A stretch of 64,000 bases of DNA from Denitratimonas sp037478135 (lineage in GTDB: Bacteria > Pseudomonadota > Gammaproteobacteria > Xanthomonadales > Xanthomonadaceae). Shown here one piece after another: positions 35,543 to 46,388 of the stretch (the first letter of the stretch is position 1; the number at the start of each line of letters is the position of its first letter). The notes beneath the pieces were generated by a model that saw only the letters and a list, made by a program, of their open reading frames with translations, searched no databases and was not told the origin of the DNA. Both the position numbers and the translations under genes were made by a program. Location: contig NZ_JBBHDV010000010.1 of assembly GCF_037478135.1 (NCBI RefSeq), positions 65,734 through 129,733 on the forward strand, read 5' to 3'.

Positions 35543-36847
35543 TCACACCTCCCGCAGTGCCACCGTGATCGGCAACCTCGCCGCCCGCAGCGCCGGGAAC
35601 AGGCCACCCAGCAGGCCGATGCCCAATGCCCATTTCAGGCCGGTCCACAACAGTGCCGGGGTCACCTTGAACTGGAACACCACCTGGCTGAAGTTGCTGC
35701 CGAGTGTGGACACCGAATAGTTGTTGAACAGCAGCCACGCGACCAGGCCGCCGAGCAGACCGCCGAGCAGTGCCAGCAGCATGGTTTCCAGCATCACCGC
35801 AGTGACCACGGGTGTGCCGCGGAAGCCGATGGCACGCATTGTGGCGATTTCGCGGGCGCGGGTGGCGACGGCAGCGTACATCGTGTTGAGTGCGCCGAAA
35901 ATCGCGCCCACCGCCATGATGCCGCCGATCACCGTGCCCAGCGCGGTCAGCAGCGTCTTGAGGCCGCCGGATTGCTGCGCGAAATAGGCGCGCGTGGTCA
36001 GCACGTCGAGCTTGAGCTGCGGATCGGCTTCGACCGCCGCCTTGAAGCTCTCGAACCCTTCCGCTCCGGTGCGCACCAGCACCGACTGGTAGGCACCTCG
36101 GTTGTAGGTGGTGGCCAGGGTCTGTGCATCGCCCCACAGTTCTGATTCGTAGGCGTCATCGGAAGCGAACACGCCGACCACGCTCCATTCCTGATTGCCC
36201 AGCATCAGCAGGTTGCCGACTTCCAGCCCCTGGAACTGTGATTGCGCACCGCGCCCGGCGGCCAGTTCGCGCAGGCCGGTGGTGGGCTTGCGGCCTTCGA
36301 TGATGCGCACGCCTTCGCGCACCTGCCAGGCGTCCTCGCCGATGCCGCGGAACTGCACATTGGCGTCGGTGCCATCGGCGCGCGTGGGCAGGTTCACCAC
36401 CTGGGAAAGTTCGGCCGACAGCAGCGGCCGCCCATCGGCATCACGCTGCACACCGGGCAGCGCAGCGATCAATGGCACCTGGCTGCGGCTGATCACCGAA
36501 TTGGTTTCCGCCTGCGAACCGCCGCGCAGCACGATCGCGGTTTCATCGTTGCCGGCCGCCTGCAGCGTGGCCTGGAAACCTTCGCCCATCGCCAGCATCG
36601 CGACCAGCACGCCGACCACACCGGCGATGCCGACGATGATCACCGAGGACGCTCCCCAGCGTTGCGGCAGGCTCGCGATGCCGATGCGCGTGGCCTCGCG
36701 CGCCAGCCGCCCGGAACGGGTCAGCCACAACCACAGCGCCAGCAGCACCACCACGGCCAGCACGCCGGCCCAGGGCAACAGGGTCCAGACGACCAGCGCG
36801 GCGAGCAGCACCAGCAGCACGGCAAAATTCTTCAGAACATTCTTCAT
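35543..36847 (-). CDS. FtsX/MacB-type ABC transporter permease 2
   Basis: The 434-residue permease starts MKNVLKNFAVLLVLLAALVV, with two early hydrophobic helices, then a further helix (SSVIIVGIAGVVGVLVAMLAM) and a periplasmic MacB-core domain. The three-helix FtsX domain at the end contains LNTMYAAVATRAREIATMRAIG. It lacks an ATPase domain. It is the last gene of the adaptor-ATPase-permease-permease operon, 10 bp after permease 1, with which it should form a heterodimer driven by the ATPase at 38172-38864. Confidence 0.9.
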   Translation of the reverse strand: MKNVLKNFAVLLVLLAALVVWTLLPWAGVLAVVVLLALWLWLTRSGRLAREATRIGIASLPQRWGASSVIIVGIAGVVGVLVAMLAMGEGFQATLQAAGNDETAIVLRGGSQAETNSVISRSQVPLIAALPGVQRDADGRPLLSAELSQVVNLPTRADGTDANVQFRGIGEDAWQVREGVRIIEGRKPTTGLRELAAGRGAQSQFQGLEVGNLLMLGNQEWSVVGVFASDDAYESELWGDAQTLATTYNRGAYQSVLVRTGAEGFESFKAAVEADPQLKLDVLTTRAYFAQQSGGLKTLLTALGTVIGGIMAVGAIFGALNTMYAAVATRAREIATMRAIGFRGTPVVTAVMLETMLLALLGGLLGGLVAWLLFNNYSVSTLGSNFSQVVFQFKVTPALLWTGLKWALGIGLLGGLFPALRAARLPITVALREV

Positions 36848-36857
36848 GGCGGCTTCC

Positions 36858-38015
36858 TCAACGCCCGGCCAATGCATCGACGATCCTGAGCCGCTGCGCG
36901 CGCAGTGCCGGCAGCAGCCCCACGACCAGACCGATCGCCAGCATCAGCGCCAGCCCGACCAGCCAGGTCTGCGCCACCACCGTCTGGATCGGCATCATGC
37001 CGCCGCTGGCGCGCGCCAGGCCGGGCATGATCGCGGCCGACAGACCCAGGCCCAGCATGCCGCCGAGCACCACCAGCAGCACCGATTCGGCCAGCACCAG
37101 ACCCAGCACCGAGGCATCGGTGAAACCCAGCGTCTTGAGCGTGGCCAGCTCGGGAATGCGCTCGCGCACCGCCTGCGCCATGGTGTTGCCGGTCAGCAGC
37201 ACGAGGGTGAAGAACACCGCGCCCATGATCGCGGTGACAATCAGGCCGATGTCGGCGAACTGCTTGGCGAACGCCTGCTGGAAGGCCGATTCGGTCTGGC
37301 TTCTGGTTTCATGATCCGAATTGGCCGACAGCGCATCGATCGCCTGCGCCACCTGCGAGGCCTGGGCCGGATCGTCCAGCACCACGGTGAACCAGCTCAC
37401 CTGATTCTTGATGTAGTCGTTGGCCTCGTCGAAGTAGGACCAGTTCATCACCAGCTGGTTTTCCTGCCCGACCTGCGAACGGTCCTTGACCCGGAAGATC
37501 GTGGTCAGCTCCAGCGGCCAGTCGTTGCTGCCGTTGCGCGGGAAGATGGTGGCCTGCAGCGGGATGGTGTCGCCGATCTTCCAGCCATGCTTGAGCGCCA
37601 GTGCCTCGCCCACGGCGGCGGCGGTGCGGGTGGCCTTGAAGGCTTCGACCTGCTCGGGCGGCACCTCGTATTCGGTGTAGACCTCGAAGAAGTCGGGCGC
37701 GACCGAGAAGTTCGGGAAGAAGTTCTTCATGTCCTGGTAGATGCCGCCGAACCACATCGCATAGGTGGCCTGGCGCACCCCGGGGATACCCTCGATCTGC
37801 TGCAACAAACGGATCGGAAGAGTTTGCGTGATCGACAGGCGCGAGGCCACGACCAGCCGGTTGGCGCCATCCACGCTGCCACCGGAATTGAACGCCACGC
37901 GCACCGAATCCAGCAGCCCGAACAGCATGAACGCGGTCACCACCGAGAGCAGCGTCAGCGCGGTGCGGGTGCGGCTGCGGAACAGCTGGGCCCAGATGAG
38001 GTGGAGGAATTTCAT
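36858..38015 (-). CDS. FtsX/MacB-type ABC transporter permease 1
   Basis: The 385-residue permease starts MKFLHLIWAQLFRSRTRTAL. It has an N-terminal helix (LTLLSVVTAFMLFGLLDSV), a periplasmic domain of about 220 residues, and a C-terminal FtsX domain (MAQAVRERIPELATLKTLGF, VVLGGMLGLGLSAAIM). A GGAGG site lies close to the ATG. It lies downstream of the ATPase gene, with a 156-bp gap that carries two 60-bp tandem repeats. Confidence 0.9.
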   Translation of the reverse strand: MKFLHLIWAQLFRSRTRTALTLLSVVTAFMLFGLLDSVRVAFNSGGSVDGANRLVVASRLSITQTLPIRLLQQIEGIPGVRQATYAMWFGGIYQDMKNFFPNFSVAPDFFEVYTEYEVPPEQVEAFKATRTAAAVGEALALKHGWKIGDTIPLQATIFPRNGSNDWPLELTTIFRVKDRSQVGQENQLVMNWSYFDEANDYIKNQVSWFTVVLDDPAQASQVAQAIDALSANSDHETRSQTESAFQQAFAKQFADIGLIVTAIMGAVFFTLVLLTGNTMAQAVRERIPELATLKTLGFTDASVLGLVLAESVLLVVLGGMLGLGLSAAIMPGLARASGGMMPIQTVVAQTWLVGLALMLAIGLVVGLLPALRAQRLRIVDALAGR

Positions 38016-38026
38016 GGCGCACATCC

Positions 38027-38086
38027 ATGTGCGCCACCCTGCGGGCAGCTTCGCTGTGAAAAACGGCTGTCCTGCCGTTTTTTCAT
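38027..38086. repeat. 60-bp tandem repeat, copy 1
   Basis: This copy differs from copy 2 (38099-38158) at 6 of 60 positions; the period is 72 bp. It contains AAAAACGG and CCGTTTTT arms around CTGTCCTG, a terminator-like hairpin readable on both strands. It lies between the ATPase and permease 1 genes. Confidence 0.85.
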
Positions 38087-38098
38087 CGCGATAAATTC

Positions 38099-38158
38099 AT
38101 GTGCGCCGTCCTGCGGGTAGCATCGCTGTGAGAAACGGCTGTCCTGTCGTTTTTTCAT
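38099..38158. repeat. 60-bp tandem repeat, copy 2
   Basis: This copy is about 90% identical to copy 1. Its hairpin arms (GAAACGG / TCGTTTTTTC) carry one mismatch relative to copy 1. It ends 13 bp before the stop codon of the ATPase gene. Confidence 0.85.
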
Positions 38159-38171
38159 GCTCAGTCTCCCG

Positions 38172-38864
<693 letters not shown>

Positions 38865-38913
38865 GGGGATTCCTTGGTTGATGATGATGAAAATTGCCGT
38901 GACGCTTTTTACT

Positions 38914-39029
38914 CCCTCTCCCCTGCCACGGCGGGGGAGAGGGTTGGGGTGAGGGGGCGCTTTGCGTCACCACGAGAAGCAGCAGCACTCACGCCTGCGG
39001 CGCTCGCCCCTTCACCCTGGCCCTCTGCC
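38914..39029. repeat. Intergenic inverted-repeat element
   Basis: CCCTCTCCCC (38914-38923) pairs with GGGGAGAGGG (38934-38943). The following AGAGGGTTGGGGTGAGGGGG then pairs with 16 of 20 bases at about 39010-39029. The whole fills most of the gap between the adaptor and ATPase genes. Its style matches dispersed intergenic palindromes of GC-rich gammaproteobacteria; the family is inferred. Confidence 0.55.
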
Positions 39030-39055
39030 CCAAGCAGGCTTGGGCCAGCGGGAAC

Positions 39056-40285
39056 TCATCGCGATGCGGCCACCCGCACCGCATCGCCATCCTTCAATTC
39101 TTCCGGTGGCCCCAGCACCACGCTCTGCCCGGCGCTGACGCCGGACAGCACCTGGCGTCCGTCACCCAGCGCGATGCCGGTTTCGATCCGGCGCAGCACG
39201 GCTTTTCCGTCCTGCAGCACGAACACCGCGCTGCCGCCGTCACGCGTGATGATCGCGGCCTGCGGCACGCGCACGCCGCGCGGCGCTTCAGGTTGCTCGC
39301 TCTGCATCTCTTCCAGAAAACTGACCCGCACGCCCATGTCCGGCACGATGCGCGCGTCCTTTTCCTTGAACGCCACGCGCACCTTGACGGTGGCCTTGCC
39401 GCGGTCGGCGGCGGGAATGATCGCGATCACCTCGGCCGGAATCTTCCAGTCCGGATAGGCGTTGAGCACCACCTGCGCCGGCATCTCCGGCTGCACCCGG
39501 CCGATGTAGGCCTCGCCGACATCGACTTCCACTTCCAGCGATTCCATGTCGACGATGGTGCCGATGCCGGTACGGGTATAGCCGCCAGTGGCCATCGGCG
39601 AAACGATTTCGCCCGGCTGCGCTGCCTTGGCGATCACCACGCCAGCGAACGGAGCCCGCACGATGGTGTTGTCAACGCCATTCCTGGCGATTTCCAGCGC
39701 ATCGGCGGCGACCTTCACATTGCGTTGCGCGGTCAGGCGCTGGGCTCGCAACGCATCGCGCTGGGCCACGGCGGCATCGAATTGAGAACGCGATACCAGT
39801 CCGCGCCCGACCAGTTCGGTCACGCGCACGGCCTCGGCTTCGGCCTGGGTGAGCTGGGCCTGCACCGAGGCCACCTGGCTGCGCGCGGCATCCAGTTGCG
39901 CGTTCGCCAGCGCGAACTGGGCATCGGCATCGACCGGGTCCAACGTGGCCATGACCTGGCCTTCCTCGACCCGCATGCCCTCCTCGATCAACACATCAAG
40001 CACCCGGCCGGTGATCTTGGCCGACACCGTCGCCATGCGCCGCGCCACGACATAACCGCTGGCATCCAATACCGAGGCGCTGGCGGCGGTATTGCTGATC
40101 GCGATCACCGGCGCGGTACGCACCTCGATGGCGGTTTCGCGCTGGCTCATCACCCAGGCGACGACAGCCACAATCGCGACGGCGATGGCCGCCAGCGCCC
40201 ACCATTTCGTGCTCGACGACGAAGGCGGCGGCGGAGCGTTGCGCTCGATGCGCAGTTCCTTGAGCAGTTCAGCAGATGCGTTCAT
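39056..40285 (-). CDS. HlyD/MacA-type periplasmic adaptor protein
   Basis: The 409-residue membrane-fusion protein starts MNASAELLKELRIERNAPPP. It has one N-terminal helix (WWALAAIAVAIVAVVAWVM), a split lipoyl domain, a coiled-coil hairpin around residues 125-200 (QFALANAQLDAARSQVASVQ, EAEAVRVTELVGRGLVSRSQ), then beta-barrel and membrane-proximal domains (RVPQAAIITRDGGSAVFVL). It should link the ABC permeases to a TolC-type channel. It is the first gene of the four-gene exporter operon. Confidence 0.92.
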   Translation of the reverse strand: MNASAELLKELRIERNAPPPPSSSSTKWWALAAIAVAIVAVVAWVMSQRETAIEVRTAPVIAISNTAASASVLDASGYVVARRMATVSAKITGRVLDVLIEEGMRVEEGQVMATLDPVDADAQFALANAQLDAARSQVASVQAQLTQAEAEAVRVTELVGRGLVSRSQFDAAVAQRDALRAQRLTAQRNVKVAADALEIARNGVDNTIVRAPFAGVVIAKAAQPGEIVSPMATGGYTRTGIGTIVDMESLEVEVDVGEAYIGRVQPEMPAQVVLNAYPDWKIPAEVIAIIPAADRGKATVKVRVAFKEKDARIVPDMGVRVSFLEEMQSEQPEAPRGVRVPQAAIITRDGGSAVFVLQDGKAVLRRIETGIALGDGRQVLSGVSAGQSVVLGPPEELKDGDAVRVAASR

Positions 40286-40349
40286 GGACAACCCGGACAG
40301 GAGCAGGCGCAAAGTGTGACGCAATCAGGTTCGTCACGTGTACCAGCAA

Positions 40350-40367
40350 AGGACCTGTCGCGGTCCT
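40350..40367 (-). terminator. Terminator after the M17 peptidase gene
   Basis: AGGACC (40350-40355) and GGTCCT (40362-40367) form a perfect 6-bp stem over a 6-nt loop, followed on the minus strand by TTTGC. It separates the peptidase transcript from the adaptor operon. Confidence 0.45.
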
Positions 40368-40429
40368 GGCCGCTCCCGGAACGACCCGGCGGGGTAGAGG
40401 CTTTTCGGGGGAACGTTCGCTGCCTGCAA

Positions 40430-41815
40430 TCAGCCGTAGCGCGCCCTCAACATCGCGAACGCCGAGCGCAACGCCATCGCTTCACCGCCGCGCGGGCGGC
40501 CGGGGCGATCGGTGTCGTTCCAGGCGTAGACATCCAGGTGCGCCCAGCGCTGGCCGTCGGGGATGAACTTTTCCAGATACAGCGCGGCGGTGACGGCCCC
40601 GGCCATGCGCGAGCCGGCGTTGGCGATGTCGGCCACATGGCTGTTCAGATAGCGCAGGTACGGCCGCCACAACGGCATGCGCCAGACCGGATCGCGCAGT
40701 TCCTCGCCAGCCGCGAGCCAACCCGCCGCGACGTCTTCGTCATTGGCGAACAACGCCGGCAGATCCGGCCCCAGCGCGACGCGTGCCGCCCCGGTGAGCG
40801 TGGCGAAATCCAGAATCAGATCGGGCTTGGATTCGCCGGCAAGAGTCAGCGCGTCGCACAGCACGATGCGCCCCTCGGCATCGGTATTGTCGATTTCCAC
40901 ACTGACACCCTTGCGCGTGGCGATGACCTCGCCGGGGCGGTAGGCGTTGGGGCCGATGGCATTTTCCACCGCCGGCACCAGCAAGCGCAGGTTCACCGGC
41001 AGACGCTGGTCCATCACCAGCCCGGCCAGCGCGATGGCATGGGCGGCGCCACCCATGTCCTTCTTCATATTGCGCATGCCGTCCGAAGGCTTGAGGTCCA
41101 GGCCGCCGGTGTCAAAGCACACGCCCTTGCCGACGATGGCCAGCTGCGGGTGCGTGTCATCGCCCCAAACCAGTTCGATCAGGCGCGGAGCGCGGTGGCT
41201 GGCGCGGCCGACGGCGTGGATCGCGGGGAAATTCTCCTCCAGCAGCGCATCACCGGCGATCACGCGCAGGCGTGCGCCGAAGCGTTCGGCCAGCGTGCAT
41301 GCGGCCTGCTCGAGCTGTTCCGGGCCCATGTCCTCGGAAGGGGTGTTGACCAGGTCGCGCACCCGCAGGCTGGCTTCCAGCACCGCACGCGCCGCATCCA
41401 CGCCCGGCGCGTCCGGTGAAACCAGCAGTTGCGCCGGCGCGCGCGGGGCTTTCTTGTAGCGTTCGAAGCGGTAGCTGCCCAGCCCCCAGCCCAGCAGCGC
41501 CACGGCCGGATCGATGCGTTCGCCATGTTCGTCGCTGAGGCGGTAACGGCCTTCCGGCAGGGCCTGTGGCAAAACGCCCAAGGCGTGCGGATCGGCCGCG
41601 TCCTCGATCCCGACCAGCACCATGCCGATGCCACCGGAGTCACCGGGCACTGCCAGCCAGCTGCCCGGTTTGGCGTTGAAACCGTTGGCATCGATCCAGC
41701 CGCGCGCGGCATCGGGCAGGCCGGCCTTGACGGTATCCAGTGCGGCACGGGTGGTGGCGATGATCGGGGTGGCGCCGGTTTCGGCGGTCAGCAGCAGGCT
41801 GGCGGGCAGGTTCAT
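40430..41815 (-). CDS. M17 family leucyl aminopeptidase
   Basis: The 461-residue enzyme has a variable N-terminal domain and the M17 catalytic domain: VGKGVCFDTGGLDLKPSDGM (228-247), MKKDMGGAA, the metal- and bicarbonate-binding NTDAEGR at 310-316, and LDFATLTGAARVALG. It removes N-terminal residues from peptides in the cytoplasm as a hexamer. It is shorter at the N-terminus than PepA, closer to PepB-like members. Its start overlaps the upstream HAD gene's stop (ATGA). Confidence 0.93.
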   Translation of the reverse strand: MNLPASLLLTAETGATPIIATTRAALDTVKAGLPDAARGWIDANGFNAKPGSWLAVPGDSGGIGMVLVGIEDAADPHALGVLPQALPEGRYRLSDEHGERIDPAVALLGWGLGSYRFERYKKAPRAPAQLLVSPDAPGVDAARAVLEASLRVRDLVNTPSEDMGPEQLEQAACTLAERFGARLRVIAGDALLEENFPAIHAVGRASHRAPRLIELVWGDDTHPQLAIVGKGVCFDTGGLDLKPSDGMRNMKKDMGGAAHAIALAGLVMDQRLPVNLRLLVPAVENAIGPNAYRPGEVIATRKGVSVEIDNTDAEGRIVLCDALTLAGESKPDLILDFATLTGAARVALGPDLPALFANDEDVAAGWLAAGEELRDPVWRMPLWRPYLRYLNSHVADIANAGSRMAGAVTAALYLEKFIPDGQRWAHLDVYAWNDTDRPGRPRGGEAMALRSAFAMLRARYG

Positions 41816-42522
41816 GGGGATCCTTGAGTGGCGGGGGTTTCGCAGCCGAGCTGTTGAACCAGCTCATCCAGGCTGCGGACGGTGTAATCGGGCTCGCGCG
41901 GCGACCATTGCCAACGTGCACCTTCGCGGTTGATCCAAGCGGTGCGCATGCCGGCGCCCTGGGCACCGATCACGTCCAGCTCCGGGTCATCGCCCACGTG
42001 CAGCACCTGTTCCGGCGCCAGCGCCAGGCGCTGGCAGGCGGCCTGGAAAATGCTGACATGCGGCTTGGGCACACCGTGTTCGCGCGCACCGATGTGGAAG
42101 GTGAAGTGGCGGTCGATGCCGATCCGCACAAGGTCGGCGTTGCCATTGGTCAGCGCCCCGATCGGATAGCGCGCGGCCAGTTGTTCCAGTGCCGCGCCGG
42201 CTTCCGGGTACAGATCCACCACATTGCGGGCGGCGATGAAGACCTCGTAGGCCGGTTCCACCAGGGTAGCGTCCTCGCCGCTGTCGCGCAGCGCGTGCAG
42301 CAGGGTCAGGCGGCGCTGTTCGGTGAAGTCGTGCGCGATTTCCGGGCGCTCGTTTGCAATGCGGTCGCGCAGCTGGCGCATCGCGGCGATGGGATAGCGC
42401 TGCGCGGTGCGCGGTGCGTGTTCGGCCAGCCAGGCGTGCAGGGTTTCCTCGGCCCGGATGATCGTCGGCCAGACCGGCCAGAGCGTATCGTCAAGATCGA
42501 GGGTGAGCGCACGGATCAACAC
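41812..42522 (-). CDS. HAD family hydrolase (HAD-IA)
   Basis: The 236-residue protein has motif I LTLDLDDTLWP, motif II ALTNGNA, a conserved Lys in GVPKPHVSIFQ and motif IV VGDDPELDVIGAQGAGM. The helical cap between residues 20 and 100 is type C1. It is likely a phosphatase of small metabolites, YjjG/YigB-like; the substrate is unknown. It is coupled by a 4-bp overlap to the aminopeptidase gene downstream. Confidence 0.9.
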   Translation of the reverse strand: MLIRALTLDLDDTLWPVWPTIIRAEETLHAWLAEHAPRTAQRYPIAAMRQLRDRIANERPEIAHDFTEQRRLTLLHALRDSGEDATLVEPAYEVFIAARNVVDLYPEAGAALEQLAARYPIGALTNGNADLVRIGIDRHFTFHIGAREHGVPKPHVSIFQAACQRLALAPEQVLHVGDDPELDVIGAQGAGMRTAWINREGARWQWSPREPDYTVRSLDELVQQLGCETPATQGSP

Positions 42523-42595
42523 GGAACAGGCATCGAAAAGGGACTGCTCACCATATCACGCACATGAAAGCGTCGACGGCGCGCGCAAGGTGGCG

Positions 42596-42925
42596 TCAGG
42601 AATCTTCCGGCGGCCGGCCACCCTCTTCAGCGGCGGCCCGCATGCCCTGCCGGATCGGTGCCAGCAGCGGTTCCAGCGAGGCCAGCAGCCCCGGCATGCT
42701 GGCCGCGATCTTCAGCAGTGGCGGAAGCGCAGCGGCCATCCTCATTGGGCGCAGCCATCCCATCAGCAATCCACCCACCAAGCCGGCGCCCAGGATGCGC
42801 GCAGGGGTCATCGCCTGTTTGACCGTGCCCTGCATCGTGCCAACCCGGTCACCGGCATCCGCCAGATGCTCGCCCACCCGGCGTTCGGCGGCGGCGACAC
42901 GGGCCTTCAGGGCGCGGTACTTCAC
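42596..42925 (-). CDS. Small alanine-rich membrane-associated protein
   Basis: The 109-residue product starts at GTG 42925, which overlaps the stop of the preceding gene as GTGA. A charged helix (YRALKARVAAAERRVGEHLA) precedes a hydrophobic stretch (ILGAGLVGGLLMGWL) and a second weaker one. The family is not recognised; position makes it the third member of a YqjD/YqjE-like operon, in the place of E. coli yqjK. Confidence 0.75.
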   Translation of the reverse strand: MKYRALKARVAAAERRVGEHLADAGDRVGTMQGTVKQAMTPARILGAGLVGGLLMGWLRPMRMAAALPPLLKIAASMPGLLASLEPLLAPIRQGMRAAAEEGGRPPEDS

Positions 42926-43395
42926 GGTACGTTCTCCGGGTCTTTTTCCAGCGCGTCGGGATCGTCGCCGATGCCCATGCGCGCCAGTTGCCGGCGGGTG
43001 GCCTTGAACTGGGTATCTTCCAGCGCTTTGAGCGCCAGCCACACACACAACCCTGCGACCAGCAGCGACACCAGCGCCGGAATGCCGACCGCCGCCCACC
43101 ACGGCAGGCCGGCCGCACGCAGGCCCAGCACGCCCATCGCCATCAGGTACAGCCAGGCGGTCGCTCCCAGCGCGGTGCCGATGGTCGCCAGCACCAGCAC
43201 GCGCAGGATCGCGGCACGTGACAGCGCCAGCTCGGCCATCAGCAACGCGCGAAACGCCCGCACTGCGGCCCACAGTTCCGCACCCAGCTCCTTGCCGGCC
43301 GCGCCGATGCGACGCGCAGCCTCATCCAGCGGTGGCGGCTGGGGTGGAGGCGGATCGCCCGGATTTTCGCCCGGCGGCGCCGAAGGCTGCTCCAT
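42922..43395 (-). CDS. YqjE-like phage-holin-superfamily membrane protein
   Basis: The 157-residue protein has a proline-rich start (MEQPSAPPGENPGDPPPP), an amphipathic segment and two membrane helices around residues 65-130 (ILRVLVLATIGTALGATAWL, WWAAVGIPALVSLLVAGLCV). Its layout matches YqjE/PF07332-type putative holin-superfamily proteins of cell-envelope operons. Its ATG shares one base with the upstream stop (TGATG), so the genes are coupled. Confidence 0.78.
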   Translation of the reverse strand: MEQPSAPPGENPGDPPPPQPPPLDEAARRIGAAGKELGAELWAAVRAFRALLMAELALSRAAILRVLVLATIGTALGATAWLYLMAMGVLGLRAAGLPWWAAVGIPALVSLLVAGLCVWLALKALEDTQFKATRRQLARMGIGDDPDALEKDPENVP

Positions 43396-43793
43396 CAGTG
43401 GCGCCGGGTCATCTTGGCAAACAGCCAGCCCACCGCGAACGCGGCGCCGAACGCGGCCGCCGGGTGCTGGCGGATCATGCCTTCGGCGCTGTGCCAAAGC
43501 TCGCGACCCTTGTCCATCAGCACCTCCATTTCCGCACTGGCTGCCGCCCTCGCGTCGCTCGCGGCGGCACGACTGGCGGCGGCGGCATCGTGCAGCGGAT
43601 CGGTGATGGCCTCCTTGCCCGCACCCAGGTCGGCGCGCGCCGCTTCCGCTGCGGTGGAGGCTGCACTGCGGACCGCATCACCAGCAGCAACGGCGGCATC
43701 CTTGAGGCGTTCCTTGGCTTCGTACAGGTGACCGACGGCAGCGGCGGCGGTTTCGACCGGATCAGCCGACGGGTTCTTCGGTTGCTTGCTCAT
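43395..43793 (-). CDS. YqjD/ElaB-type DUF883 protein
   Basis: The 132-residue alanine-rich protein has a long amphipathic helix (residues about 10-100) and a C-terminal membrane anchor (HPAAAFGAAFAVGWLFAKMTRRH region). This is the pattern of the DUF883 family (YqjD, ElaB, YgaM), inner-membrane proteins that bind ribosomes in stationary phase in E. coli. It is the first gene of a three-gene operon with overlapping starts and stops. Confidence 0.85.
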   Translation of the reverse strand: MSKQPKNPSADPVETAAAAVGHLYEAKERLKDAAVAAGDAVRSAASTAAEAARADLGAGKEAITDPLHDAAAASRAAASDARAAASAEMEVLMDKGRELWHSAEGMIRQHPAAAFGAAFAVGWLFAKMTRRH

Positions 43794-43954
43794 CTTCGAC
43801 TTCCTCGTGGGTAAGGGATGTCACTGCGGAGCGGCCCGGCCGCTCCGGCACGCGCGGCCACCACGCTAACACGCCAGGCTGAACCTGGTTGCAGCCACCA
43901 TGGGCGAACCGAACTGTCGCTCCGTGCCACCGCATGCATCACGGCAGCGGTCGC

Positions 43955-45343
<1,389 letters not shown>

Positions 45344-45524
45344 GGGACCTCCAGAACAGTGGCGGATGCGGGTTTCGACCGGCCGTGCGGCAACGATGTT
45401 CCCGCCCGGACAGATGCGATTTCACCGGCATTGCGCCTTGCTGCCAAGTCGCGCTTGCACAATGATGCAACTAGGCGCAGATTTCGCTGCGATATCCACG
45501 GCCCACAACGAGGAGGGGCACGCA

Positions 45525-46382
45525 ATGAGCAATGGGAACGGTGTGACGTCGGCGATCTCCAGTGCAGCGGAAGCCGTCTCGGAAAAGGTGCAGGACGTGG
45601 CGGCCGACGCACGTGCCGCAGTGGCCAGTGCCACCGAGGCCGTGAAACAGACCGCCGCCGAGGCCGTCAACGTGATCGAAAAGAAGGCCAGCGACACCGG
45701 CAAGAAGATCAGGAAGGCCGCCGGCGAAGCGCGCAAGAAGGTCGATTCGGCAAAGAAGACGGTCGAGAAGAAAGTCGCCAGCGCAAAGAAAACCGCCAGC
45801 AAGAAGATCGCCGCCGGCAAGAAAGCCATCGACAAGGAAGTCACCAAGGCGAAGAAGGCGGTCAAGAAGAACGTCGACTCGGCAAAGAAGACCGTAGCGG
45901 CACAGCGCAAGACCACCGACGGCAAGGTCGCCAAAGCCAAGGCCGAGGTGAAGACCGCGCTGACCGCCAGGACATCGACAAAGAAAGCCGCCATCAAACC
46001 GGCGGCCGCGAAAAAGGTGACCGCAAAGAAGACAGCCGCGAAGAAGGCCACAGCCACCAGGGCGCCGGCAAAGAAGGCGGTCGTGAAGAAAGTTGCAACG
46101 AAGAAGGCTGCGGTGAAGAAAAGCATCGCGAAGAAAGCCACGACCGGCAAAGCGGCAGCCAGCAAGCCCGCCGTAAAGAAAACCGCCGTAAAGAAGGCGA
46201 CAGCCACCAAGGCACCAGCAAAGAAGGCAACTGCCAAAAAAGCCGTAGCCAAGGCCGTCAAAACGCCGGTCGCAAAGAAAGCTGCGGTGAAAAAGGCAGC
46301 AGCCAAGGCCCCTGCGAAAAAGGCCGCCGCGAAGAAGCCTGCCGCCAGCAAGGCGGTGAAGAAGACGGCCGCGAAGAAGTAA
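45525..46382 (+). CDS. Histone H1-like lysine/alanine-rich DNA-binding protein
   Basis: The 285-residue protein has a strong GAGGAGGGG site before ATG 45525. The first 50 residues are an alanine-rich amphipathic helix (SSAAEAVSEKVQDVAADARA) resembling DUF883 proteins. From about residue 50 to the end it is lysine/alanine repeats (VKKATATKAPAKKATAKKAV style), with AAKK, AVKK and APAKK units, like eukaryotic H1 tails and bacterial AlgP/HctB proteins. It should bind DNA non-specifically and compact it. A terminator follows at once. Confidence 0.88.
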   Translation: MSNGNGVTSAISSAAEAVSEKVQDVAADARAAVASATEAVKQTAAEAVNVIEKKASDTGKKIRKAAGEARKKVDSAKKTVEKKVASAKKTASKKIAAGKKAIDKEVTKAKKAVKKNVDSAKKTVAAQRKTTDGKVAKAKAEVKTALTARTSTKKAAIKPAAAKKVTAKKTAAKKATATRAPAKKAVVKKVATKKAAVKKSIAKKATTGKAAASKPAVKKTAVKKATATKAPAKKATAKKAVAKAVKTPVAKKAAVKKAAAKAPAKKAAAKKPAASKAVKKTAAKK

Positions 46383-46388
46383 CTTCCG

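Noticed and set aside
39293..41419. A 708-codon plus-strand frame rich in Arg, Gly and His
   Set aside because: It is antisense to the adaptor and M17 peptidase genes, both with clear motifs; the composition is typical of a shadow frame.
45660..46380. Short repeats suggesting a CRISPR or satellite array
   Set aside because: They encode in-frame Lys/Ala units of the histone-like protein, with no regular spacer.
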